A program made the translations under genes and the position numbers. 47,582 nucleotides of DNA from Culturomica sp. (GTDB taxonomy: Bacteria > Bacteroidota > Bacteroidia > Bacteroidales > Marinifilaceae). Position 1 is the stretch's first letter; every line of letters starts with the position of its first letter. Shown one piece after another: positions 26,293 to 32,934 of the stretch. Under the pieces are notes generated by a model. It searched no databases, had not been told where the DNA came from, and saw only the letters and a list, made by a program, of their open reading frames with translations. The DNA is taken from positions 1 to 47,582 of the forward strand of contig JAISVB010000011.1 in assembly GCA_031271755.1 (NCBI GenBank), read 5' to 3'.

Positions 26293-26895
26293 ATGGAGAA
26301 ATATTTTTTGTTAAGTTGGAAAAATGGAAAAGAACCTTTGGCAAGTGCATTTGCACCCAAAAGGTCTAAGTTAGCACAGGATTTAATTTCAGAGCTAAAC
26401 GGTATAAATAAGCTACCTTTTGAATTGAGTTTAGTTAAGGTAGATGTTGGAAAAAATGGTTTAATAGAAAGCAATGACTTATCAGATTTGAAAGAAATTT
26501 GGTTGGATTATCAGCCAAATAGTCTTGCTTGGCCATTAATGTCAGAAAGGTTAAAATCGGTAATTGAAGCTAATCTAAAACGGAATGAGCAGATAGATTG
26601 GATTGAATGCAAGGTGAAAAATGGAAGTGAAGAACGAACATATTTTATACTTAGGTTCAATAAAATATTAGACGTTTTGGATATGCAAAAAACAATGTTT
26701 GTTCAAGGCACTGACCACATAATAAAACCCGTTTTTGCAAGTTCAAAAATCAGTGCTTACGGTATTTTTCCTAAGCCTTCATCACACGATTTATGGAAAA
26801 TCACTTCGGGATTATATGTTAGCGATGTTTTGAAAAAGGCAATACAGAAAGAGAAATTAACAGGAATAGATTTTGAAAAGACAACAGTGTCATAA
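26293..26895 (+). CDS. Imm11/DUF1629-like immunity protein
   Basis: The 200-residue protein starts MEKYFLLSWKNGKEPLAS and holds PLMSERLKSVIEANLK, NKILDVLDMQ and a final LYVSDVLKKAIQKEKLTGIDF, the pattern of the Imm11 (DUF1629) immunity family, which is often paired with AHH-type nuclease toxins. It starts 1 bp after the toxin stop, is AT-rich like the toxin tip, and has no signal peptide, so it would act in the cytosol to block the nuclease in kin cells. The family call is by recognition of pattern, not by search. Confidence 0.65.
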   Translation: MEKYFLLSWKNGKEPLASAFAPKRSKLAQDLISELNGINKLPFELSLVKVDVGKNGLIESNDLSDLKEIWLDYQPNSLAWPLMSERLKSVIEANLKRNEQIDWIECKVKNGSEERTYFILRFNKILDVLDMQKTMFVQGTDHIIKPVFASSKISAYGIFPKPSSHDLWKITSGLYVSDVLKKAIQKEKLTGIDFEKTTVS

Positions 26896-26934
26896 AAGCA
26901 AAAGCTTTACCGATTATTATAATTTAAGTGTAGC

Positions 26935-28134
26935 CATTGCTGTCCCATTAAAATCTAAAATTGTTCTTTGAAATATTTGAAATTTAGTTGGTTACAGATG
27001 TTTTTCAATTAAACGGATTTCAATTCTCATCTTTGCGGCCTAAAACAGGGCAGCATATGCATAAGGATAAATTCGTATTCTCTCAACTGATAGGATTCTT
27101 AGATAGAAACAAGTATAACTACATCGTAAGCATGATGGTGACAAGTACGTTAAGTATTTCACTTGTTGGAACCAGTTGTTATCTTTAGATGTTTGGACAA
27201 CTTTCCAATCGGGAAAGTCTGCGAAACTTGATTGTTGCTCTTGATGCTCACCATTCCAAATGTTATCATTTGGGAATGGGTAGGAATATTTCAAGATCAT
27301 CCTTAGTGAGAGCCAATCAAGACAGGGACTATCACATCTTTGAGGAGTATGCCTACTATCTGGTAAACGAAGCAAGACAGAAACGTGTTACCGACATCTT
27401 CAAACTCGGTGGAAACGCAGATACCCGCATTTTTTCATATCACCGAAGCTTCCGTGCATGATTCAAAGGCGATGAATGAAATCCCCTATGAAGCTGGCTC
27501 CTACTATATCTTTGACCGTGCTTACAATAACTTCAAGATGCTGTATCGGATTCATCAGATAGGAGCCTACTTTGTTGTCAGAACCAAGAAGAAGCTTCAA
27601 TACAAGGCTATCAAGTGGAAGCGGAGGTTACCAAAGAGCGTATTTTCGGATATGGCTATCGGGTTGACAAGATTTTATCCCAAGCAGTACTATCCAGAGC
27701 CGCTTCGTTTGGTTAGATATTGGGATAAAGAACAAAAACGCGAGTTTGTTTTCTTAACGAATGCAACGCACATTTCCGCCCTTCAAGTTGCCGAACTCTA
27801 TAAGAACCTCTGGCAAGTAGAGCTGTTTTTCAAATGGCTGAAACAGCACCTCAAAATCAAAAAGTTCTGGGGGACTACCGAAAATGCCGTTCGAATACAA
27901 ATCTACGCTGCTATATGTACCTACTGTCTGGTGGCAATCGTTCAACACGACATGCAACTGTATAGAAGAACATACGAAGTTCTTCAGATATTGAGCATCT
28001 CGCTAACCGATAAAACGCCTCTTCGAGACTTCTTTGATAAAACTAAATTTCAAAATGACAAAGAACGATTTGGACCAAATGGGCCAAGTTTATTTGATTT
28101 TTAATAACGTCCCCATTTTAATGGGACACTAATG
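26935..28134 (+). mobile_element. IS4-family insertion sequence with 9-bp target duplication
   Basis: The ends are 20-bp inverted repeats, CATTGCTGTCCCATTAAAAT at 26935-26954 and the complement of 28115-28134, agreeing at 18 of 20 positions. The direct repeat AAGTGTAGC flanks the element exactly at 26926-26934 and 28135-28143. The 1200-bp element carries one transposase, which is broken. It sits just after the immunity gene of the Rhs island. Confidence 0.85.
27058..28104 (+). pseudogene. IS4-family transposase, broken by indels and an internal deletion
   Basis: Frames joined in order read MHKDKFVFSQLIGFL; GDKYVKYFTCWNQLLSL (other frame, about 27126-27185); MFGQLSNRESLRNLIVALDA; ETQIPAFFHITEASVHDSKAM to the end. 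A one-base loss near 27130 and a one-base gain near 27186 shift the frame and restore it. Near 27414 a deletion of about 40 codons removes the segment with the first catalytic Asp of the DDE triad and shifts the frame again. The Y-(2)-R motif is also altered (YKNLWQVELFFKWLKQ, Leu for Arg). It cannot encode an active transposase. Confidence 0.88.
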
Positions 28135-28211
28135 AAGTGTAGCTATTTATTGGGAGGACGTCAATCCACATCCATGCTGAGTAAATAGATAGTAACGGCA
28201 AAGATATTTTT

Positions 28212-28496
28212 CTATTTTTGTAAATTTCTGCTATTTTTTAAGACCCACTCAGGTTTAGCATCACTGCCTTTGTTGATAATTTTATCAGCTTCCCGAAGTT
28301 CTCTTATCAAATTCCGTATTCTGTTACTCTTTTGTTCTGCATTCATCCAAGCCGGTAGCATGTTCCACAAAAGTTCGTCAATATCTTTTCTGCTTAGGCT
28401 GCCATGCTCCTGAATAGATTTCAGAATCCATTCAAAATATTGCCGCTTGTCAAAAGCTTTATTTTTGGAATAAGACAAGTAAGAATTTTTATACAC
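28212..28496 (-). pseudogene. C-terminal winged-helix fragment of an AAA_4-type protein
   Basis: The 94-codon frame reads ...FDKRQYFEWILKSIQEHGS, SRKDIDELLWNMLPAWM, ...LIRELREADKIINKG and ends WVLKNSRNLQK. This is the usual C-terminal winged-helix end of Bacteroidota putative helicase/AAA_4 DNA-binding proteins of several hundred residues. The only start is a GTG directly after an in-frame stop, so the body is missing. It lies between the IS element and the hydrogenase operon. A stand-alone small regulator cannot be excluded. Confidence 0.5.
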
Positions 28497-28526
28497 CTAA
28501 TTTACATGCACAACGGGTTAATTTTG

Positions 28527-28544
28527 TATATTCGTTGCCGTAAT
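28527..28544 (+). promoter_or_regulatory. Probable promoter of the hydrogenase accessory operon
   Basis: TATATTCG (28527-28534), a one-off match to TAnnTTTG, is followed by TTGCCGTAAT, and the same 18 bases occur at 24021-24038. The first gene starts 12 bp later. The upstream TTTTG is closer than the normal -33 spacing, so the -33 element is uncertain. Confidence 0.4.
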
Positions 28545-28555
28545 ACACCCGAAAC

Positions 28556-28900
28556 ATGACACTAAACGATATTGTACAGTTGTTAGACCTGACCGTAGCC
28601 TGCGGAGAAGAAAGATTATCCGGTGAGATCGGCGGGGCTTTTGCCGCCGACCTGATGGGCGACGTCCTGCGGCAGAACACAAAGGATGCGATCCTCATCA
28701 CCGGGCTGGCCAACCTGCAGGTGATCCGGACGGCCGAAATATCCGATATCCGTTCCATCCTGTTTGTCCGGAACAAAACCATCACCCCGGAAATGGTGGA
28801 GCTTGCCAAAGAGAACAGCATCGTGCTGTTGCTATGCAACCAGAGCATGTACAAGACCTGCGGCGAACTGTACAAAGCCGGATTGAAACCTATTTACTAA
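28556..28900 (+). CDS. DRTGG-domain protein 1 of the hydrogenase locus
   Basis: The 114-residue protein (MTLNDIVQLLDLTVACGEERL...) is a single DRTGG-type domain: CGEERLSGEIGGAFAADLMGDVL, TGLANLQVIRTAEI, ILFVRNKTITPEMVELA. Such small domains are linked to CBS, PTA and hydrogenase-sensor systems and may bind nucleotides or sense redox state; the ligand is unknown. It opens the hydrogenase accessory operon, 8 bp before the HATPase gene. A second copy of the domain occurs two genes on. Confidence 0.8.
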   Translation: MTLNDIVQLLDLTVACGEERLSGEIGGAFAADLMGDVLRQNTKDAILITGLANLQVIRTAEISDIRSILFVRNKTITPEMVELAKENSIVLLLCNQSMYKTCGELYKAGLKPIY

Positions 28901-28907
28901 CAGCCGT

Positions 28908-29318
28908 ATGGAATTCAACTACACCATAGAGGGCGGAAATTTTTCCGGCGCCGGGGTCGCTTCCAGCAACGTCAAAAAGATCCTCAAGCAACTGAACGTG
29001 GACAACACCCTGATCAAACGGGTCGTTATCGCCCTGTACGAAGCGGAGGTCAACGTAGTCGCGCACGCCTGGGAAGGCCGGATAGAGGTCCGGATCAACC
29101 CCCACTCCATCGAAATGGTCATTACGGACAAAGGGCCGGGGATCCCGGATATCGAACAGGCCATGCAGGAGGGGTACTCCACCGCATCCCCGGAAGTCCG
29201 GGCGATGGGGTTCGGAGCCGGCATGGGGCTGCCGAACATCCGGAAAAACTGCGACGACCTGAACATCGTATCGAAAACCAACGTAGGCACTACCGTAACC
29301 ATGATCATCTACCTGTAA
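28908..29318 (+). CDS. RsbW-like HATPase (anti-sigma-type kinase)
   Basis: The 136-residue protein is a bare GHKL ATPase: N-box ALYEAEVNVVAHAW, G1 box ITDKGPGIPD, and G2 box GFGAGMGLPNIRKNCDD. It has no sensor or dimerisation domain. Homologues stand next to the HydS/HfsB-like protein in hydrogenase operons of Thermotogales and Clostridia. It likely relays the sensory hydrogenase's state by phosphorylation, but the partner is not seen here. Confidence 0.88.
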   Translation: MEFNYTIEGGNFSGAGVASSNVKKILKQLNVDNTLIKRVVIALYEAEVNVVAHAWEGRIEVRINPHSIEMVITDKGPGIPDIEQAMQEGYSTASPEVRAMGFGAGMGLPNIRKNCDDLNIVSKTNVGTTVTMIIYL

Positions 29319-29330
29319 CAGCAACAACAC

Positions 29331-30698
29331 ATGGAAGGGAAAGCATTTTACCATGCATTAAAGATCACAGAGGCAGCCTGCACCGGCTGCACGCACTGTA
29401 TGCATGCATGCCCCACCTCCGCCCTCCGCATCCGGAACGGGAAAGCCGTACTGAACGAGGCGGCCTGCATCGACTGCGGCGTATGCCTGAAAAGTTGTCC
29501 CCAACGGGCGATCATCGTGGAACAGGACGACTTCAACAAAATTTTCCAATTTCGGTACCGGGTCATTTTGATCCCCACCGTCCTGATGGGACAATTCCCC
29601 GAAGAGGTAACCGAAGAGCAGATCTTTTCCGAACTGCACAACCTGGGGTTCCACTACGTGATGGAGGTGGACAAGGCGACCGGCATCATTGCGGACGAGA
29701 CCCGGGCGTACATGAAGGAAAACGCACACCTGAAACCCTTTATATCCACTTCGTGTCCCGCCATCGTCCGGTTGATACAGGTTCGCTTCCCCTCCCTGAT
29801 CAAGCACATCATCCGGCTGAAACAGGTGATGGACACCGCCGCCATATACGCCCGGAAAAAGTTTATCGACCAGGGGATCCCGGAAGCCGATATCGGGGTA
29901 TTTTTCGTGACCCAATGCGCCGCCAAGATCGCCGCCATCAAAAGCCCCGTGGGGGAAGAGCGTTCCTCCGTGGACGGAGTGATCAACATGGATTTCATGT
30001 ACAACAAGATCCTGCTGGCCCTGAACAAAAACAGGGACAAACCGGTCATTCCGGTGCCGGAACAGTACCACCTTCCCCCGGAGGCCATCAACTGGACGCT
30101 GACCGGCGGAGAGGCCTCCCATTACGACGGACGTTGCTTGGCCGTAGACGAGATCCACAACGTGACCGAGATACTGGAAAAATTGGAAAACGACGAGTTG
30201 CCGGAGATCGATTTTCTGGAACTGAGGGCCTGCGATTGCTCCTGCGCCGGAGGCGTGCTGACCGCCAACAACCGTTTCCTGACCATCGAGCGGCTGCACA
30301 AACGGATGGAAATATACCGGAAAAACAACTACGAAACGGTCAACAAAATGCCCCGCTACCGGGATTTCCTGCACGGACAGATCCGGCTGATCGGCGAAAT
30401 CCATCCCCGTTCCATCGAAAAATTAGACGAAAACAGGCTGGTCGCCATGGAGAAGATGCAGAAGATCACCCGGATCCTGGAGGTGCTTCCCCGGATCGAT
30501 TGCGGCGCCTGCGGCACCCCCTCCTGCGAAACCCTGGCCAAAGACATCGTACAGGGGAAAGCCAAACTGAACCAATGCATCTTCCGGCAGAAAATCCTGA
30601 CGGAAAAGGGGCAGATCACACCGAAAGAGTCTACCGAATTGCTGGCCAATATCTGGGGAAAGGATAAATTGAACAAAGACAAAAAAGATACGAATTAA
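29331..30698 (+). CDS. HydS/HfsB-like sensory [FeFe]-hydrogenase relative
   Basis: The 455-residue protein has two N-terminal 4Fe-4S motifs (CTGCTHCMHAC, residues 17-27; CIDCGVCLKSC, 46-56), a hydrogenase-type core with altered H-cluster signatures, and a C-terminal Fe-S motif CGACGTPSC...C (Cys391, 394, 399, 416; PF04060 type). Core motifs are TSCPAI (Cys142) for TSCCPxW, TQCAAK (Cys196) for MPCxxKxxE, and ACDCSCAGG (Cys301, 303, 305) for ACxGGC. It therefore has lost the residues for efficient proton transfer and is likely a sensor or electron-transfer partner, not a producer of H2. Neighbours support a regulatory role. Confidence 0.85.
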   Translation: MEGKAFYHALKITEAACTGCTHCMHACPTSALRIRNGKAVLNEAACIDCGVCLKSCPQRAIIVEQDDFNKIFQFRYRVILIPTVLMGQFPEEVTEEQIFSELHNLGFHYVMEVDKATGIIADETRAYMKENAHLKPFISTSCPAIVRLIQVRFPSLIKHIIRLKQVMDTAAIYARKKFIDQGIPEADIGVFFVTQCAAKIAAIKSPVGEERSSVDGVINMDFMYNKILLALNKNRDKPVIPVPEQYHLPPEAINWTLTGGEASHYDGRCLAVDEIHNVTEILEKLENDELPEIDFLELRACDCSCAGGVLTANNRFLTIERLHKRMEIYRKNNYETVNKMPRYRDFLHGQIRLIGEIHPRSIEKLDENRLVAMEKMQKITRILEVLPRIDCGACGTPSCETLAKDIVQGKAKLNQCIFRQKILTEKGQITPKESTELLANIWGKDKLNKDKKDTN

Positions 30699-30708
30699 AC
30701 ACAAACAG

Positions 30709-31065
30709 ATGAACGTAGCGGAATTAGCGGAAAAACTCCGGTTGGAGGTTTGTTGCGGAGCGTCCGGTTTAGACCGGGAGATCAAAGGCGGATACACCTC
30801 GGACCTGCTGAGCGACGTCATGGGGAACGCCGAAGAGGGCCAGGTCTGGGTGACGTTGCAGACGCACAAAAACATCTTAGCCATTGCCTCTCTGAAAGAG
30901 TTGGCGGCCATTGTGCTGGTAAAGGGGTATCAGCCGGAAGAGGAGGCCCGGGAAGAGAGCCTGTCGGAAGGGATCCCCATTTTGCTGACCGGCAAACCGG
31001 CCTTTGAGATCACCGGCGAAATTTACGAACTGCTGAAAAACAAGCCGTCCGCTTCTCCCCTGTGA
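30709..31065 (+). CDS. DRTGG-domain protein 2 of the hydrogenase locus
   Basis: The 118-residue protein (MNVAELAEKLRLEVCCGASG...) is a second DRTGG-type domain, with IKGGYTSDLLSDVMGN, HKNILAIASLKELAAIVLVKG and ITGEIYELLKN. It is clearly homologous to the protein encoded at 28556-28900 but well diverged. Its stop shares bases with the ATG of the PHP gene (TGATG), suggesting coupling. Confidence 0.8.
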   Translation: MNVAELAEKLRLEVCCGASGLDREIKGGYTSDLLSDVMGNAEEGQVWVTLQTHKNILAIASLKELAAIVLVKGYQPEEEAREESLSEGIPILLTGKPAFEITGEIYELLKNKPSASPL

Positions 31066-31784
31066 TGCTGCGCGCCGACCTGCACATACACACCACCCTC
31101 TCCCCCTGCGGCGATTTGGAAATGAGCCCGGTTAACATCCTCCGGGCCGCCCGGGAGAAACAGTTGCACATCATCGGCATCACCGACCACAACTCCACCC
31201 GGCAGGCCTCGCTGATCCGGGAGTTGGGAGCGGAACAGGGGATCTTTGTCCTGACGGGAGCGGAGGTGACCACCCGCGAAGAGATCCATTGCCTGGCTTT
31301 TTTACCCGACGACGGGCGGCTTTCCCGGTTCCAGGCGTATTTGGACGATCACCTGCCCCCCCTTCCGAACAAGCCGGAAAAATTCGGTTTCCAGGTGGTG
31401 GTGGATGCAGAGGAGCACATCCTGTACGAGGAGGAAAAAACATTGCTCTCCGCCATCGACCAAAGCATGGAAGAGGTGGAGCAAGAGGTGCACCGGCTGG
31501 AGGGGATCTTTATCCCGGCCCACATCGACAAAAAGCGGTTCAGTGTGTTGTCGCAACTGGGATTTGTGCCGGCCGGCCTCCGCTGTGAAGCGTTGGAACT
31601 GAGCGCCCACACCACGCCCGACGATTTTCTGCTGCAACACCCCTACCTGAAAGATCACCGTTTTACCCGGGCCTCCGACGCCCACTATCCGCAGGACATC
31701 GGCAAATTTTTCATCGAATTTCCTGCAGAGCAACCAGATTTTTTCCGGATCCGGGAGGCGTTGCGGGAGGGGCTTTTCCGGTAA
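31065..31784 (+). CDS. PHP-domain phosphoesterase
   Basis: The 239-residue protein has the four PHP metal motifs: DLHIHTTLSPCGD, GITDHNST, the Glu in GAEVTTREE, His in IPAHIDKKRF and the late SDAHYPQDIG. PHP proteins hydrolyse phosphoesters with up to three metals. Homologues are a regular part of hydrogenase accessory operons together with HATPases and HydS-like proteins; the substrate is not known, a signalling phosphate or nucleotide is a guess. ATG 31065 is preferred to the GTG one codon before. Confidence 0.85.
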   Translation: MLRADLHIHTTLSPCGDLEMSPVNILRAAREKQLHIIGITDHNSTRQASLIRELGAEQGIFVLTGAEVTTREEIHCLAFLPDDGRLSRFQAYLDDHLPPLPNKPEKFGFQVVVDAEEHILYEEEKTLLSAIDQSMEEVEQEVHRLEGIFIPAHIDKKRFSVLSQLGFVPAGLRCEALELSAHTTPDDFLLQHPYLKDHRFTRASDAHYPQDIGKFFIEFPAEQPDFFRIREALREGLFR

Positions 31785-31820
31785 AATCCGGCAAGGTTGA
31801 AAAATTATGGAATGCAATCG

Positions 31821-31850
31821 TTGGAAATTTTCAAATTTAAACTAATTTTG
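31821..31850 (+). promoter_or_regulatory. Promoter of the second hydrogenase transcript
   Basis: TTG at 31821-31823 and TAATTTTG at 31843-31850 are 19 bp apart, a good Bacteroidota promoter. It lies in the 129-bp gap after the PHP gene and would drive the HATPase-2Fe-2S-hydBAC genes on their own. Confidence 0.65.
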
Positions 31851-31913
31851 AGCCGATTTATTCTATTTCATATCTTAAATAGCTGAAAAAAGAACAAATT
31901 GAAAGTGGTTTAG

Positions 31914-32462
31914 GTGAAAGATCTCTCTTCCCACATCCTGGATATTGTCCAGAACTCCATCCGGGCCAACGCCCGGCGGATCGGTATTGAATTGGAGGAA
32001 GACCTTCTCCGGGACAGATTGACCGTACGGATAGAGGACGATGGGGACGGGATGGACGAAGAAACCCTCCGGCGTGTCCGGGATCCGTTTTACACCAGCC
32101 GGACTGTCCGGAAAGTAGGCTTGGGCATACCGCTTCTGACACAGAATGCGGAACGCACAGGCGGCAGTGTGACCATCGAATCCGCTTTGGGAAAGGGAAC
32201 GGTGCTCACAGCCACTTTCACCCATTCCCACTTAGACCGTCCTCCGCTGGGGGATATCGCCGGAACGCTCGCTTTGCTGACGGCTGCCAACCCGGAACGG
32301 GAGTTTGTCTACCGGCACACATCCGGAAAGGGAGAGTACCGGTTCGATACCCGGGAAGTCAGACAACTGCTGGGAGAGGTTCCGGTCAACGATCCGGAGA
32401 TTGTACGGGCTATCCGGGAGCTGATCGCGGAAAATGTTTCGGAGATCAGCGAAGAGGGATAA
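31914..32462 (+). CDS. HATPase-domain protein (histidine-kinase-type ATPase)
   Basis: The 182-residue protein has a GHKL ATPase domain: HILDIVQNSIRANA (N box), IEDDGDGMDEE (G1), FYTSRTVRKVGLGIPLL (G2). After residue 105 comes a helical tail (PPLGDIAGTLALLTAANPE...) typical of the ATPase protein located before the thioredoxin-like ferredoxin of hydrogenase operons. It lacks HisKA and sensors. The start codon is GTG. It opens the transcript that carries hydBAC. Confidence 0.82.
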   Translation: MKDLSSHILDIVQNSIRANARRIGIELEEDLLRDRLTVRIEDDGDGMDEETLRRVRDPFYTSRTVRKVGLGIPLLTQNAERTGGSVTIESALGKGTVLTATFTHSHLDRPPLGDIAGTLALLTAANPEREFVYRHTSGKGEYRFDTREVRQLLGEVPVNDPEIVRAIRELIAENVSEISEEG

Positions 32463-32502
32463 AGCGTGGAATAACAGTTAACACTACTGAAAATCAAATT
32501 AT

Positions 32503-32904
32503 ATGGATAAAATCAAAACTCTTGCCGACCTGAAAAAGATCAGGGAGCGCGTACAGGCGAAAATAGACCTGCGCGAGAAAAGCGAAAATACCGAGAATAT
32601 GGTGCAGATCAAAGTGGGCATGTCCACCTGCGGCATCTCGGCCGGAAGCAAGGAAACCATGTCCTGGTTCCTGGAGCATCTGGAAGAGAACGGGATACAG
32701 GCGGTCGTAACCCAGACCGGATGCATGGGGCACTGCTCGTACGAACCGACCGTAGAGATCACCAAACCCGGCAGGGAGCCGATCGTATTCGGCAAGGTCA
32801 CTCCCCGGAAAGCGGAGGAGATCATGCAGAAATACCTGAAAAAAGACGAATTGGTGGAGGGTATCCTGCCGGCCAATTACGACACCATCGAAGGGATCAA
32901 ATAG
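32503..32904 (+). CDS. Thioredoxin-like 2Fe-2S ferredoxin of the hydrogenase operon
   Basis: The 133-residue protein has a helical N-terminus (LADLKKIRERVQAKIDLRE) and a thioredoxin-like 2Fe-2S domain with Cys ligands in MSTCGISAG, and TGCMGHCSYEP; the fold is that of the NuoE C-terminal and HydB N-terminal ferredoxins. It probably passes electrons to, or assembles with, the HydABC complex. It lies 30 bp before hydB. Confidence 0.85.
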   Translation: MDKIKTLADLKKIRERVQAKIDLREKSENTENMVQIKVGMSTCGISAGSKETMSWFLEHLEENGIQAVVTQTGCMGHCSYEPTVEITKPGREPIVFGKVTPRKAEEIMQKYLKKDELVEGILPANYDTIEGIK

Positions 32905-32934
32905 CGAAACAGGAACTTCAAATATCATTTACCC

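Noticed and set aside
29408..30667. Long extra frame in the HydS-like gene
   Set aside because: Arg/Pro/Gly-rich shadow frame of a GC-rich gene; the Fe-S and hydrogenase motifs are in the other frame.
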